A stretch of 64,000 nt of DNA from Paenibacillus ehimensis NBRC 15659 (GTDB taxonomy: Bacteria; Bacillota; Bacilli; Paenibacillales; NBRC-103111), in NCBI RefSeq assembly GCF_004000785.1, contig NZ_BILX01000003.1, positions 167,776 through 231,775 of the forward strand, in the 5' to 3' direction. The position numbers and the translations under genes were made by a program. Under the pieces are notes generated by a model. It worked only from the letters and a program-made list of their open reading frames with translations. It ran no database searches and had not been told where the DNA came from. Positions 25,142 through 34,576 of this stretch are shown in pieces (the first letter of the stretch is position 1; the number at the start of each line of letters is the position of its first letter).

Positions 25142-25999
25142 GTGGAGCGCCTGAGTGAAGTGGTTTGGGTCGAGAAAACGAGCTACGTTGACGAATTGCT
25201 GGGTCAAGAACTAGCCGTTAGCCCGATACCGGCCGGATTGGAAGCCAGCGTATTCAAATGTTGTTCCCGCACCGACAGCGTTGTGCTGAAACTGTGGAAT
25301 AAGGATTCAAATCCCGATGTCCGTTTTCAACATGGCCTGCTGGCCGTACTCCGGGACAAAGGGATTTCCGTCTCCACGTCTTACGGATGGGGATACACCC
25401 CTTCCCGGCATAAGGTATTGTTAACGAGCTACGACGGCAGTCCGCCGACAACAATGACGGGCCAACATGCAATGGATTTCGCTGACTTATTGTTAGCACT
25501 ACACCAATTACCGGTTGAGGAGCTGGAGACGAAGCACCTTAAAACATACGATTTCATTCCCTATTTCTATCCGGGAATTGAAGAGCATCCGGACATCCGG
25601 GACGAACTCCTCCGGTTGGTCGCGAGGTCCGGACTGAAACAAAACAAGCTGATTCACGGCGACTTTAACCTAGGCAACATTCTGGACAACCAAGGAAGGT
25701 ACACCATCATCGACTGGACCAATGCGCAACTGGGGGACGCCAGGTACGATTTGGCTTGGTCGAGCTTTTTAATCCATATTTACCATGGCGAACAACTGGC
25801 CGCTGCTTTTCGGAATGCGTATTTATCGAACAGCGCATTCGATGCCGATGAAATGCTAAGATTTGAAGCGATTGCATGTCTCCGGTGGCTGCTGCTCTAT
25901 AGAACCGCAGACGTCCCGAGAACCGGGAGCACGCTCCAACGAGTCCATGACATCCTCATCGGGAATAACTATTTGAACAATGCGCTTGCGCCGGGGTAA
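25142..25999 (+). CDS. Aminoglycoside-phosphotransferase-like kinase (APH family)
   Basis: Protein-kinase-like small-molecule kinase of 285 aa. The Brenner motif LIHGDFNLGNIL holds the catalytic Asp and Asn, and YTIIDWTNAQLGDARYDLAW carries the metal-binding Asp. The GTG at 25142 follows AAGGAG at a good distance; an overlapping ATG at 25139 is out of frame. The family includes aminoglycoside resistance enzymes, homoserine and fructosamine kinases, so resistance cannot be claimed from family alone. It probably shares a transcript with tetR. Confidence 0.85.
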   Translation: MERLSEVVWVEKTSYVDELLGQELAVSPIPAGLEASVFKCCSRTDSVVLKLWNKDSNPDVRFQHGLLAVLRDKGISVSTSYGWGYTPSRHKVLLTSYDGSPPTTMTGQHAMDFADLLLALHQLPVEELETKHLKTYDFIPYFYPGIEEHPDIRDELLRLVARSGLKQNKLIHGDFNLGNILDNQGRYTIIDWTNAQLGDARYDLAWSSFLIHIYHGEQLAAAFRNAYLSNSAFDADEMLRFEAIACLRWLLLYRTADVPRTGSTLQRVHDILIGNNYLNNALAPG

Positions 26000-26058
26000 C
26001 ACAGAAGCAGGTTGCATGGGCGAAATGGCAGATAATCGAACGAAACGGGAGGATTTCA

Positions 26059-26367
26059 ATGAGCAAACGATATCGGATTACAAGAGAATTTAAGGAAAAT
26101 GGAGCTTCGGAGCGGGGCATTTCTTTGGAAGAGTGCAAACGGTATTTTTCGTCCAAGCCCGACTTTGTCTATACCTCGGTGTTTACGGTGACAGGGGCTA
26201 CGACCATGTCCATTGAGGGAGATTTTTTCATGTGGAGCTGCGGCGAGATCAAGATCCCCTTCCGGCATTACCAGGGGGATATTTACGTATCCGGCACCAA
26301 TGAAGCGGTGATCCCCAAAATGATGGAGATTGCGGGCGAATTGGGCGCGGATGTGCTGGAAGGGTAA
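26059..26367 (+). CDS. Small conserved-looking protein of unknown function
   Basis: Protein of 102 aa with no motif I recognise. The ATG has GGGAGGAT upstream and codon usage matches its neighbours, so it is likely real. Notable features: a charged N-terminal helix, a central TSVFTVTGATTMSIEGDFFMW beta-rich segment and VSGTNEAVIPKMMEIAGEL, which suggests an alpha-beta sandwich. No signal peptide or membrane segment. It lies between the APH-like gene and a decayed DinB gene on the opposite strand. Confidence 0.65.
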   Translation: MSKRYRITREFKENGASERGISLEECKRYFSSKPDFVYTSVFTVTGATTMSIEGDFFMWSCGEIKIPFRHYQGDIYVSGTNEAVIPKMMEIAGELGADVLEG

Positions 26368-26426
26368 TCTGGCGGAAACGATAGCATGAGGCCATGCCCA
26401 ACCGCTGGGATGGCCTCAAAAAAAGC

Positions 26427-26895
26427 TTATACCCGGCTGTGACAATACTCCTCTTTCACTCGCTCCATCTGCGCAAGGTGTATACGAACATGCTTGACGC
26501 GGTATTCCAACATTTGACGAAAGGTGAACCTCCCTCCGTCTTCATACACCCCTACCCGGTCGCCTTGCTCGGCTGTCAGATGGATCAGCATAGGCTGCAT
26601 ATGGGCACGCAGCAATTGAAACAGCAGCAGATGCTGCTCGCGGTCCAGCTTCATATCCGAGGCTTTTTGCCCATACGTCTTGTTCCCACGACATGATAAG
26701 CGGCTCGTCCTCCGCCAACACTTTTTTCAGCCTCTGTGTCGAGACCAGCTCGGAATCTGCAAGATGAATGAGAATTTCATGAATGCTCCATTTGTCCGGC
26801 CCCGGTTTAAAACGAAGCTCTTCTACCGTCAATCCCTCGACGGCTTCCCGCAGCAACTTATAACCGCGGCCGTATTCCTCAATCAACGCTTCCAC
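26427..26895 (-). pseudogene. DinB-family protein, frameshifted
   Basis: The first frame gives a DinB/DUF664-like N terminus (ELRFKPGPDKWSIHEILIHLADSELVSTQRL in sequence order) as far as VWAKSLGYE, and the rest (KLDREQHLLLFQLLRAHMQP ... FTFRQMLEYRVKHVRIHL) continues in the next frame. The switch lies about 26650-26660, at TATGAAG, and needs one extra base removed or two restored. Joined, the protein is about 155 aa, the usual DinB length. These four-helix proteins are putative metal-dependent thiol transferases. A sequencing error is possible. Confidence 0.75.
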
Positions 26896-26921
26896 TTTTG
26901 GAATTCACCCCATTTCAGGAA

Positions 26922-27446
26922 CTAACTTGCGTCAAGATCCAAGCGCCAGTCGTTGCATCGCATGGTGCTCCCCGGCGGGTATTCGATGCTGCATTCGGCG
27001 ACGAACAGGAAACCAAGCTTCCGGCAGATCGCGTTTGAAGCGGGGTTATCGACGGATGGGAAAGCATGCATGTACCTGTGCTTCCGCTCGGCCTTGGCGC
27101 TGGCTATGGCGGCGGCGGCTGCCATGGTCGCAATGCCTTTGCCCTGGTATGCCGGCAGAACGCCCCATCCGGTCTCGTACACGGTCTCTCCTTGCCAGCT
27201 CCGCTCCCAGTACCCGATATTGCCGACCGCTTCGTGACTTGGCAGCAGGACGATGCCGAACATGCGGCCAGTCCCTTTCCGTTCGATCTCAACGTACCGC
27301 TTGTGGCGCGCGAGAAGCCGCTCCTCCGTCTCCGGGCCTCCGAGATGCTCCAGCATCTCCCGTGTATTCAAGCGATACAGCAGATCAAGATCAGCTTCCG
27401 CCCAAGGCTCAATCCGTACTTGCAAGGCATAGGTTTCGTCAGGCAT
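26922..27446 (-). CDS. GNAT-family acetyltransferase (RimJ/RimL type)
   Basis: Acetyltransferase of 174 aa, similar to the ribosomal-protein or small-molecule N-acetyltransferases of the Acetyltransf_3 group. It has the substrate strand RIEPWAEADLDLLYRL, the GNIGYWER strand, the acetyl-CoA loop VLPAYQGKGIATMA (matching Q/RxxGxG/A), and SVDNPASNAICRKLGFLFV, typical of the C-terminal half. The ATG at 27446 has GGAGTGAGAGAG before it. It follows the DinB remnant on the same strand. Substrate unknown. Confidence 0.88.
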   Translation of the reverse strand: MPDETYALQVRIEPWAEADLDLLYRLNTREMLEHLGGPETEERLLARHKRYVEIERKGTGRMFGIVLLPSHEAVGNIGYWERSWQGETVYETGWGVLPAYQGKGIATMAAAAAIASAKAERKHRYMHAFPSVDNPASNAICRKLGFLFVAECSIEYPPGSTMRCNDWRLDLDAS

Positions 27447-27631
27447 CTCTCTCACTCCTTACCGCAGGGTTATCCATATTGTACCAGACAATCCAACTTC
27501 ATTCGACAACTTTCGTGCAAGAGATTGCCGTTTTTCTGCGAGATCCTTCGGATTCCTTCAAGATCCATTTCCTGCTGTATAGTATTTTTAACACCGCACT
27601 TCAAATCCAAAACGTAAGGGGATCGTATTGT

Positions 27632-28486
27632 ATGCAAAAATTAAAACGCCGTTTTTCTTTATCGTTTGCCACTATGCTGTTGACTGCCGTTTTCACGGGA
27701 CAAGCCGTTATGGCAAATGGAAGCTCCGAAGTGGCAGAAACAGCAAGTGAAGGGATGCAGGCCGCAGCAAGCGCATCGTATTCGTACTCAACCCATAAAG
27801 CCAAAGGCATCGAGCTTCATATCATGCAAACGCGAGCCGACAACATTACATTTAAAAGCCTTGCCAACAAAAAAAATCTGAAAGGCTCCGGCTATGAAGG
27901 AATCAACGGCGGATATTTCCCGATGAACGGCGAGAATAAGACGTTTTCCATCGCGATCGAAAACGGGGTGCCGCTGATTCCCGCTTCCGAAAAGCCGGGA
28001 TACTCGGACGGCCGAAGCAATCTGAGCTCCACAGACCCCCGGGGAACGCTTGTATGGAATGGAGACAGCTTCTCCGTGCAAAAGGTGAAGTTTTACACCG
28101 AAATCACAGGCACCAACAAAAACAAGCCGTGGTGGGCCCAGGGCGGTGTGTCCATGAATCTGGGTGACTCGAAGTGGAAAACCAAAATCGAAGGAGAAAA
28201 ACTCCCGAATCCGAACGGAGATGCCCAAAGGTCAGCAATTGTAGGCTACGAAAAGGACGTATACCTCATTGTCACGAATAATGCAACTTCCGCAAGCAAT
28301 TTCAGGGCCGCAATCCAAGATCGCTTTAAAATTACGGAAACAGACAACGGCACGAGTAAGTATAAAGGAATTTTTCTGGATGGCAGCGGTTCTTCCCAGA
28401 TGGCAGGCAGAGACTCTAAAGGGAACAAAGTATCCTTGACCGGCGATTCAAGAAAATTAGTCCAGATCATTACGTTTAAAAAGTAA
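27632..28486 (+). CDS. Secreted phosphodiester glycosidase-like (NAGPA domain) protein
   Basis: Exported protein of 284 aa. The N terminus is a signal peptide (MQKLKRRFSLSFATMLL ... VMANG). The rest matches the NAGPA/DUF2233 fold: KGIELHIMQTRAD, GINGGYFPMNGENK, WWAQGGVSMNLGD and a C-terminal FLDGSGSSQMAG, where Asp and Ser in DGSGSSQM are family hallmarks. Bacterial members are thought to cleave sugar phosphodiesters in the envelope. The ATG at 27632 is 11 bases after AAGGGG. The frame is open upstream to 26927, but that part is antisense to the GNAT gene and not plausible protein. It ends at a shared terminator with the synthetase gene. Confidence 0.82.
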   Translation: MQKLKRRFSLSFATMLLTAVFTGQAVMANGSSEVAETASEGMQAAASASYSYSTHKAKGIELHIMQTRADNITFKSLANKKNLKGSGYEGINGGYFPMNGENKTFSIAIENGVPLIPASEKPGYSDGRSNLSSTDPRGTLVWNGDSFSVQKVKFYTEITGTNKNKPWWAQGGVSMNLGDSKWKTKIEGEKLPNPNGDAQRSAIVGYEKDVYLIVTNNATSASNFRAAIQDRFKITETDNGTSKYKGIFLDGSGSSQMAGRDSKGNKVSLTGDSRKLVQIITFKK

Positions 28487-28518
28487 CCCATAATGCAAAC
28501 TAGTGTTCCTGTCTTGTA

Positions 28519-28565
28519 AAAAAAGCGCCCTCTTGTTTTGCCAAATAGGCTGAAACAAGAGGGCT
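28519..28565. terminator. Terminator of the PKS/NRPS operon, bidirectional
   Basis: Twelve-base perfect stem GCCCTCTTGTTT ... AAACAAGAGGGC with a 14-base loop. On the minus strand it is followed by GCTTTTTTT, seven bases past the synthetase stop; on the plus side only TTT follows. Confidence 0.85.
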
Positions 28566-28570
28566 TTCCG

Positions 28571-31500
28571 TTAGCTTGCGGAGTCCGCAGTGAGAGATTT
28601 GCCCCGAACGATATCCTGCAAGACGAGCCGGATCAGATGAACATTATGCTCAATATGGGCCGGTTCAAAAATGTCAAGGTGACCGCCAATCAGGTCATAG
28701 TCCAAGGCCTGCTCTGTCGTTGCCTCCTTCCAATCCGCGGCTCTGGCGTTTTTCATTTCCGTAACGAAAGCGTGCAGGTTGGCCTGGACCACGCCTTCAT
28801 TGACGAGTTGAACGCTATAGGTGGCATAAGCCAAAATTTTAGTTCTGGCCTTTTCCCGGTCGGCTTGATTTGCCAAAAAAGACGCATCCCGTTCGGCGAC
28901 AATTCGGAGCATGTCATCGACGCCTCGTTCCAGTTCTTCGTCGGAAAGTTTTTTCTCTGTCCTGTCCCTTCTGTCGGCATCGATTAACAAAATATCCGAT
29001 ACCGCATATCCCCTGCGCTCCATCGTCTTGGCGACCTCAAAGGCCAAACTGCCGCCCAGGGAGTAGCCAAGCAGAACATAAGGCGCTTCGCGTTGAACGC
29101 TTACAATCGCATCGACGTACCGGTTTAACATCTCCTCGTAATCGCGCCATCCTTCGATGAAATCGAATGCATAGACGACATATTGCTCTTCCAGCATTCT
29201 GGCCATTTCGGCATACACGATCCCGTAGCCTGCTGACGGAGGGAAGCAGAAGACGTTCATCCGTCCCCGCTCGTTCAGCTTCATCGGGCCATCGCCGTCA
29301 GCCTGCAGAAGTCCGGAAGAAAGCAGCCCCGCCATTTCTTCAATCGTCGGCGCGGCAAGGACGGCACGCAGAGACAGCGCTGCCCCCATGACGGTGTTAA
29401 CCTTTTCGGTCAGCTGCATCGCTTTGATCGAATGCCCGCCGAGCTCGAAGAAATGATCCCTCACCCCGATACGCGGGGCTCCGAGCACCTCTTGCCACAG
29501 CTCCGCCAGCTTCGCTTCAACCGGCGTTCGCGGCGGCACGAACTCTGCTGAAGCGCTCGCGACGCCTTCCGTGGAAAGCGAATGCCCGGCCGCTCCTTGC
29601 GGCGGCTTCGCCGTTGAACCGCCCAATCCTGTTGGCAGTCGTTTCCGTTCGGCAGGGGACGGCAGCCGAAGCTCCTGCACCCGGACGTCCGGATTCGCGG
29701 CGAGCTGTTCCATGATTCGCATCCAATGTCCCAGCAAGCGTTCCATCGCTTCCCGCTCATATACCTGTGCATTGTAATCGAATTGGATGCGCATGTCATC
29801 GCCCTGCTGTAGGATCACAGTCAGATCATAGCTCGTGTGTCCCTCGGTCCGGAACCCGTTCATTTCGAGCCCGGCCGCCTTTGCCGCCGCTTCGGCCGCG
29901 GCCGAAGGCGAACTATCGGTCTCAAGCACCAGAATGTGGTTGATCAGCTCCCGTTTTCGCACGGCAAGCGCCTGGATTTCGTACAGCGGATGCATAGCGT
30001 ACTTTTCGGATGCCGCCGCCTGCTCTTGGGCCCCTCGCATAACGTCCGCCAGTGTCGCTCCGTCCCCGCTGCGGATACGGACCGGGATCGTATTGCCGCA
30101 TACCCCGATCATCGCTTCCATCACCGGCACATGCGCCGGTCTGACGGGCACGACGGTTCCAAACACAACGTCGTCCGTGCCGTTATAGGCTTGCAGCAGC
30201 AGTCCCCACGCCGTTTGAATCAACGTATTCACAGACACCTGCTGCCGCTTCGCCGTAGCGCGCATTTGCCGGATCAGCCGCTTTCCTAGGCTGGTTGTCA
30301 ACCGTTCCGCCGCATACCTTGTCGCCTGCTGTTCCCGAGCCTTGATCCGCGGCAGCACGGCTTGGTGGCCGTAGCCTGCTAAATACTGGCTCCAGTAGGC
30401 GGATGCCGCGGCAGGGTCCTGCCCCTCCAGCCACTCGATATACCGCCTGTAAGGCGTGGCCGGGCCAAGCTCCGGCCGGGCTTGCTTCCGGAAGGCGGAA
30501 TACGCGGCGAACACCTCTTCGATGATCCGTGCCATATCCCGGCCATCAATCACGATCTGGCAGAAACTGCACAAGAAACGGTAAGTTTTGTCGCCGGTCT
30601 GCACAATCGAAACGCGCAATAACGATTCTTCGCCTAGCTCGAAGCCGCGGACCTTGTCCGCTTTCATAAGGGCATTGATATGTGCCTCTTGCTCGCTTTC
30701 CTCCCGCTCCCGTATGTCTTCATACACAAAATCGGCCGGTTTGCTGCGGTACACTGCCTGCAAAGGCTGACCGTTCCAACCGCTATACAAGTTTGTTCTC
30801 AGTGCATCATGCCGCTGTACGACGGCGTCCAAGCTTTGCTTGAACGCTTGGATATCCAAGCTTCCGTGCACGGTAAACGCCGTTTGTCCGAAATACGCTT
30901 CCGATTCCGGGTCAAGCAGCCGGTGGTACAGCATTCCTTGCTGCAAGGGCGTTAACCGATGCACGCTTTCGATCTCGCCGATCCGACGCATCCGCTCCGT
31001 CAAAGCAAGCCCTTTAAAAACGACGTCGCTTGGCGTCAGCTCCGGCCGCTCTTTCGCTGCGCAGTGTGCGATGATCTCTTGAAGGCTGCTATGAAATAGC
31101 CCGGCCAAGCGTTCCATCGTTTCCCGCCGGTATTGCTTGCCGCTGTAGCCGACCGTAAGCGCCAGTTCTCCGTCTGCGATACTGCCGCTAATATAGAGCG
31201 CATACGACCTTGCGGTCTGCCCGCCGATCTCTGCGCCGTATGCATAAGGCGATACTTGCAGCGCATTATGGGTTAGATCCTGATCGAACTGGCCCAAATA
31301 GTTAAATCGGATTTCCGGCTTGGCTGCGAACCGTGCGTTCTTCGACGTATCGGACAAGTATTTCAGGATGCCGTAGCCGATTCCTTTGTGCGGGATTTGG
31401 CGCAAGCCGTCTTTTACCCGTTTGATCCGGTAAGCGAGCGTATCGGAGACGCACGAGCTGCCGCCTGTTCCCATCTCCAGCGCGACGGGATACTCGCTCG

Positions 31501-34500
31501 TAAACCAGCCGACGGTACGCGTGATGTCGATGTCCGGAAGGATGGATTCTCTCCCATGCCCTTCCAGACTGACCCATACCCGCTCGATTCCGGTCCAGCG
31601 GTACACCGCCATCCCCAGCGCGGTCAGCAGCAGGTCGTTGATGTCCGTATTGTAGGCCCGGTGCGTCCGCTTCAGCAGCAGCTCCGTTTCCTCCTGCGTC
31701 CACTGCACTGTTACCGTTTCGCTGTCCCGCATCAGCCCGTGTGCCTGCTCCTGCCCGGCTTGCGCAAAATCCCGGGGGAGCGGCTTGCTTTCGAGCTGTT
31801 CGAGCTGCTGCCAGTACGTCCGCTCCGCCTCCATCGCCGGACTGTTCGCATAACCCGCAAGCTGCTCCGCCCACGTCCGGAACGCATCCGTCTTGTCCGG
31901 AAGCCGGATCGCCTGACCACTTGCTGCTTGCTCATAGCCAGAAGCCAAGTCTTCCAGCAAAATACGCCACGATACCCCGTCGACAACCAGATGGTGAACC
32001 ACGATCAGCAGATGGTCTCCGTCCGCGCAGCGGAACAGCCCCAGCTTCATGAGCGGTCCCGTACTAAGCTCGATGCTGCTTTGGATGTCATTTGCTTTCG
32101 CTTCGATCGCTTGAGCGGCGTTTTCGGCTGCCGGCCGGAAGTCCACGACTTCCATACTGTACAACTCGCCCTCGTCGATACCGCGAGTCCATGCCGCATA
32201 GCCGCCTTCCGTCCGCCGGAATACCGTGCGCAGCGCATCATGATGCTCCGCCAGCTTCTGCATGGTCTTCCGAAGCGCCGCCTCGTCGTAGCCCTGCTCC
32301 CGGTACAGCATGACCGCTTGGTTATAATGGTGCGGTGCCGCATCGTGATGCCGGAAAAACCATGCTTGGATCGGCGTCAGCCGCACCCGGCCCTTCACCT
32401 CCCGCTGATCCGCCGTCCAGGTCATCGGCTGGACATGCGCGCTCAGTTCCGCAATCGCGGGGTTAGCGAACAAATGTCTCATTTCCATCTTGTACCCGGC
32501 TTGATGCAGCTTCGCCGCCACTTGAATCGCTTTGATCGAGTCGCCTCCCAGCGCAAAGAAACTGTCATTCACCCCGACCTTCTTGATCCCGAGCACCGCC
32601 TGCCAGGCGGAAGCCAGCGCCTGCTCCACTGCCGTGCGCGGAGCGACATAGTCCGTTTCCGAAGCCCTGCCTTTCCTCGGAACAGGCAGCGCTTTGCGGT
32701 CTACCTTCCCGTTTGGCGTCAGCGGCAGCTGCGGAAGCTGTACGAAATACGATGGAATCATATACTCGGGTAGCGTTTGCGACAACGCCTTCCTGAATTC
32801 TCCTGTCGCCAGCTCCCGGTCCGCCACCAAATACGCGCACAGCTGCTTCTGCCCGGCTTCGTCTTCCCGTGCGGTAACGACCGCTTCCTGCACAGCTTCC
32901 ATTTTCCGCAGCTGCGCTTCCACCTCGCCCAGCTCGATCCGGTAGCCGCGGATTTTCACTTGATGATCGATCCGTCCCAAGTATTCGATCGTCCCATCAG
33001 GCAGCCAACGGGCCAAATCGCCTGTCTTGTACATCCGCTCACCGGATCCGGATGCATACGGATTCGGTACAAATTTCTCCGCCGTCAACTCCGGACGCCG
33101 ATGGTATCCCCGCGCTACACCAGCACCGCCGATATGGATTTCGCCTGCCACGCCAACCGGCAGCAGCCGCTGTCGCGCGTCCAAAATCCATACGGATTGG
33201 TTCGGCATCGGCCGCCCGATCGGCACCGTATCCGCCAATGCAGCCGCACGTTCCTGCTCCGCTTCGTAAATCGTGGAGTCTACCGTACATTCCGTCGGTC
33301 CGTATACGTTCGTTATTTTCACTTGCTCGCCGAATGTCGTCCATACCGACTGAACCATTTTCGTCGTCAATGCTTCCCCGCCGACGATGAAATGTTTCAC
33401 GCCCACATCCTCGCCGGCTTGAGCGCTTTGCACCAAGATCGACAGGAACGTCGGGGTTGCATCCGTCACATCGATCGCATGATCGCGGAAAAAGCCCGGC
33501 AGCTTCCCGCCATCCAGGCGGGTCTCTTCCGGCACGATATGCAGGGTCAGCCCCAGTAGAAGCGCCCCATAGATCGGTTTAACCGACATATCGAATACGT
33601 AGGGCGCCAATTGGGCCATATTCCGGTATTCCGGATGCGCTGCATAAATCGGCTCGAACAGGCTAAACGTGAAATTCACTACGCTGCGCTGCTCGATCAT
33701 CACCCCTTTGGGCTTGCCGGTCGTACCGGACGTATAGATCAAGTAAGCCAAGTGGCTGGCCGTAGATACCGGCTCCAGATTCAAGCCGTTTTCCGGCGGG
33801 CCCGCATACAGTGCAGCGTCATCCAGCTTCAGCACTTGACCGGCAAAGCCGGCTTTATCGGCCCAACGGGCCTGCGTCAGCAAGAGGCTGGCCCCGCTGT
33901 CTTCCAGCACAAAGCGGATGCGGTCTTCGGGATATCGCGGATCGATCGGCACATAAGCTCCGCCGGCCTTCAAGACCGCCAGCATACCGACAATCATTTC
34001 CAACGAGCGCTCCACCAGCATCGCTACCGGCTGATCCGCCGTGACGCCATGCGCCCGGAGCACCCGTGCCATCCGGTTCGCCCGCTCGTTTAGCTCGCCG
34101 TACGTCAGCTGCGCGCCTTCAAAGACAACCGCCACGCGATCCTTCGAGCGCTCCGCCTGTTCTTCAAAAGCCGCATACAGGGTTTTGTTCCGCGGATAGC
34201 GATCCAACGCCGTAGCGTTAAACGTTTCGCGAATCTGTACGATTTCCGCGGCCGTGATCATTTCCAGCTCCGCCAGTTGCGCTTGCGGGCTGTCCGCAAT
34301 GGCCTCAACCAATCGCACGAAGTGATTCGCCATCCGCTCGATCGTCTCGCGCTTGTAAAGCGAGCTTGCATACCGCAGGCTGCATTCCAATTCGTCCCCG
34401 ACCTCGGCGGCGTGAAGCGCCAGATCAAATTTTACGGCATCATGCCCGGACGGATAAGAGCCAACGGTCAACCCTTCGATGCTCAGGTCGCCTTGCTCCG

Positions 34501-34576
34501 CATTTTCCAGCGAAAACATCGTATCGAACAGCGGGCTGCGGCTCCTATCTCGCTTCACGTTCAGCTTCTCGACCAA
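28571..34576 (-). CDS. NRPS, second reading frame: C (end)-A3-PCP-E, degenerate C-PCP-thioesterase
   Basis: The 3' portion (2001 codons) of the same synthetase, separated from the 5' part by a one-base deletion; its apparent TTG start is mid-domain. Order (residues of this frame): tail of C4 to about 95, A3 about 130-640 (TSGTTGKPKG, VYGPTECT, RTGD-like KTGDLARWLPDG), PCP with Ser680 in GGDS, the form usual before epimerases, E about 730-1160 (HHLVVDG, RFNYLGQFD), C5 about 1200-1640 whose HHxxxDG is CQIVIDG, PCP with Ser1716, and type I thioesterase about 1765-2001 (GYSLGG Ser1839, GGHLDIF His). Pocket residues of A3 read roughly D-M-K-T-I-G-V-V-D, close to known Glu/Gln codes. No A domain lies between C5 and the last PCP. 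Confidence 0.93.
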   Translation of the reverse strand: MVEKLNVKRDRSRSPLFDTMFSLENAEQGDLSIEGLTVGSYPSGHDAVKFDLALHAAEVGDELECSLRYASSLYKRETIERMANHFVRLVEAIADSPQAQLAELEMITAAEIVQIRETFNATALDRYPRNKTLYAAFEEQAERSKDRVAVVFEGAQLTYGELNERANRMARVLRAHGVTADQPVAMLVERSLEMIVGMLAVLKAGGAYVPIDPRYPEDRIRFVLEDSGASLLLTQARWADKAGFAGQVLKLDDAALYAGPPENGLNLEPVSTASHLAYLIYTSGTTGKPKGVMIEQRSVVNFTFSLFEPIYAAHPEYRNMAQLAPYVFDMSVKPIYGALLLGLTLHIVPEETRLDGGKLPGFFRDHAIDVTDATPTFLSILVQSAQAGEDVGVKHFIVGGEALTTKMVQSVWTTFGEQVKITNVYGPTECTVDSTIYEAEQERAAALADTVPIGRPMPNQSVWILDARQRLLPVGVAGEIHIGGAGVARGYHRRPELTAEKFVPNPYASGSGERMYKTGDLARWLPDGTIEYLGRIDHQVKIRGYRIELGEVEAQLRKMEAVQEAVVTAREDEAGQKQLCAYLVADRELATGEFRKALSQTLPEYMIPSYFVQLPQLPLTPNGKVDRKALPVPRKGRASETDYVAPRTAVEQALASAWQAVLGIKKVGVNDSFFALGGDSIKAIQVAAKLHQAGYKMEMRHLFANPAIAELSAHVQPMTWTADQREVKGRVRLTPIQAWFFRHHDAAPHHYNQAVMLYREQGYDEAALRKTMQKLAEHHDALRTVFRRTEGGYAAWTRGIDEGELYSMEVVDFRPAAENAAQAIEAKANDIQSSIELSTGPLMKLGLFRCADGDHLLIVVHHLVVDGVSWRILLEDLASGYEQAASGQAIRLPDKTDAFRTWAEQLAGYANSPAMEAERTYWQQLEQLESKPLPRDFAQAGQEQAHGLMRDSETVTVQWTQEETELLLKRTHRAYNTDINDLLLTALGMAVYRWTGIERVWVSLEGHGRESILPDIDITRTVGWFTSEYPVALEMGTGGSSCVSDTLAYRIKRVKDGLRQIPHKGIGYGILKYLSDTSKNARFAAKPEIRFNYLGQFDQDLTHNALQVSPYAYGAEIGGQTARSYALYISGSIADGELALTVGYSGKQYRRETMERLAGLFHSSLQEIIAHCAAKERPELTPSDVVFKGLALTERMRRIGEIESVHRLTPLQQGMLYHRLLDPESEAYFGQTAFTVHGSLDIQAFKQSLDAVVQRHDALRTNLYSGWNGQPLQAVYRSKPADFVYEDIREREESEQEAHINALMKADKVRGFELGEESLLRVSIVQTGDKTYRFLCSFCQIVIDGRDMARIIEEVFAAYSAFRKQARPELGPATPYRRYIEWLEGQDPAAASAYWSQYLAGYGHQAVLPRIKAREQQATRYAAERLTTSLGKRLIRQMRATAKRQQVSVNTLIQTAWGLLLQAYNGTDDVVFGTVVPVRPAHVPVMEAMIGVCGNTIPVRIRSGDGATLADVMRGAQEQAAASEKYAMHPLYEIQALAVRKRELINHILVLETDSSPSAAAEAAAKAAGLEMNGFRTEGHTSYDLTVILQQGDDMRIQFDYNAQVYEREAMERLLGHWMRIMEQLAANPDVRVQELRLPSPAERKRLPTGLGGSTAKPPQGAAGHSLSTEGVASASAEFVPPRTPVEAKLAELWQEVLGAPRIGVRDHFFELGGHSIKAMQLTEKVNTVMGAALSLRAVLAAPTIEEMAGLLSSGLLQADGDGPMKLNERGRMNVFCFPPSAGYGIVYAEMARMLEEQYVVYAFDFIEGWRDYEEMLNRYVDAIVSVQREAPYVLLGYSLGGSLAFEVAKTMERRGYAVSDILLIDADRRDRTEKKLSDEELERGVDDMLRIVAERDASFLANQADREKARTKILAYATYSVQLVNEGVVQANLHAFVTEMKNARAADWKEATTEQALDYDLIGGHLDIFEPAHIEHNVHLIRLVLQDIVRGKSLTADSAS

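Noticed and set aside
26927..27631. Long plus-strand open frame upstream of the phosphodiester glycosidase gene
   Set aside because: It is antisense to a convincing GNAT gene, Arg/Ser/Cys-rich and lacks a ribosome binding site; a proper signal peptide starts at 27632.
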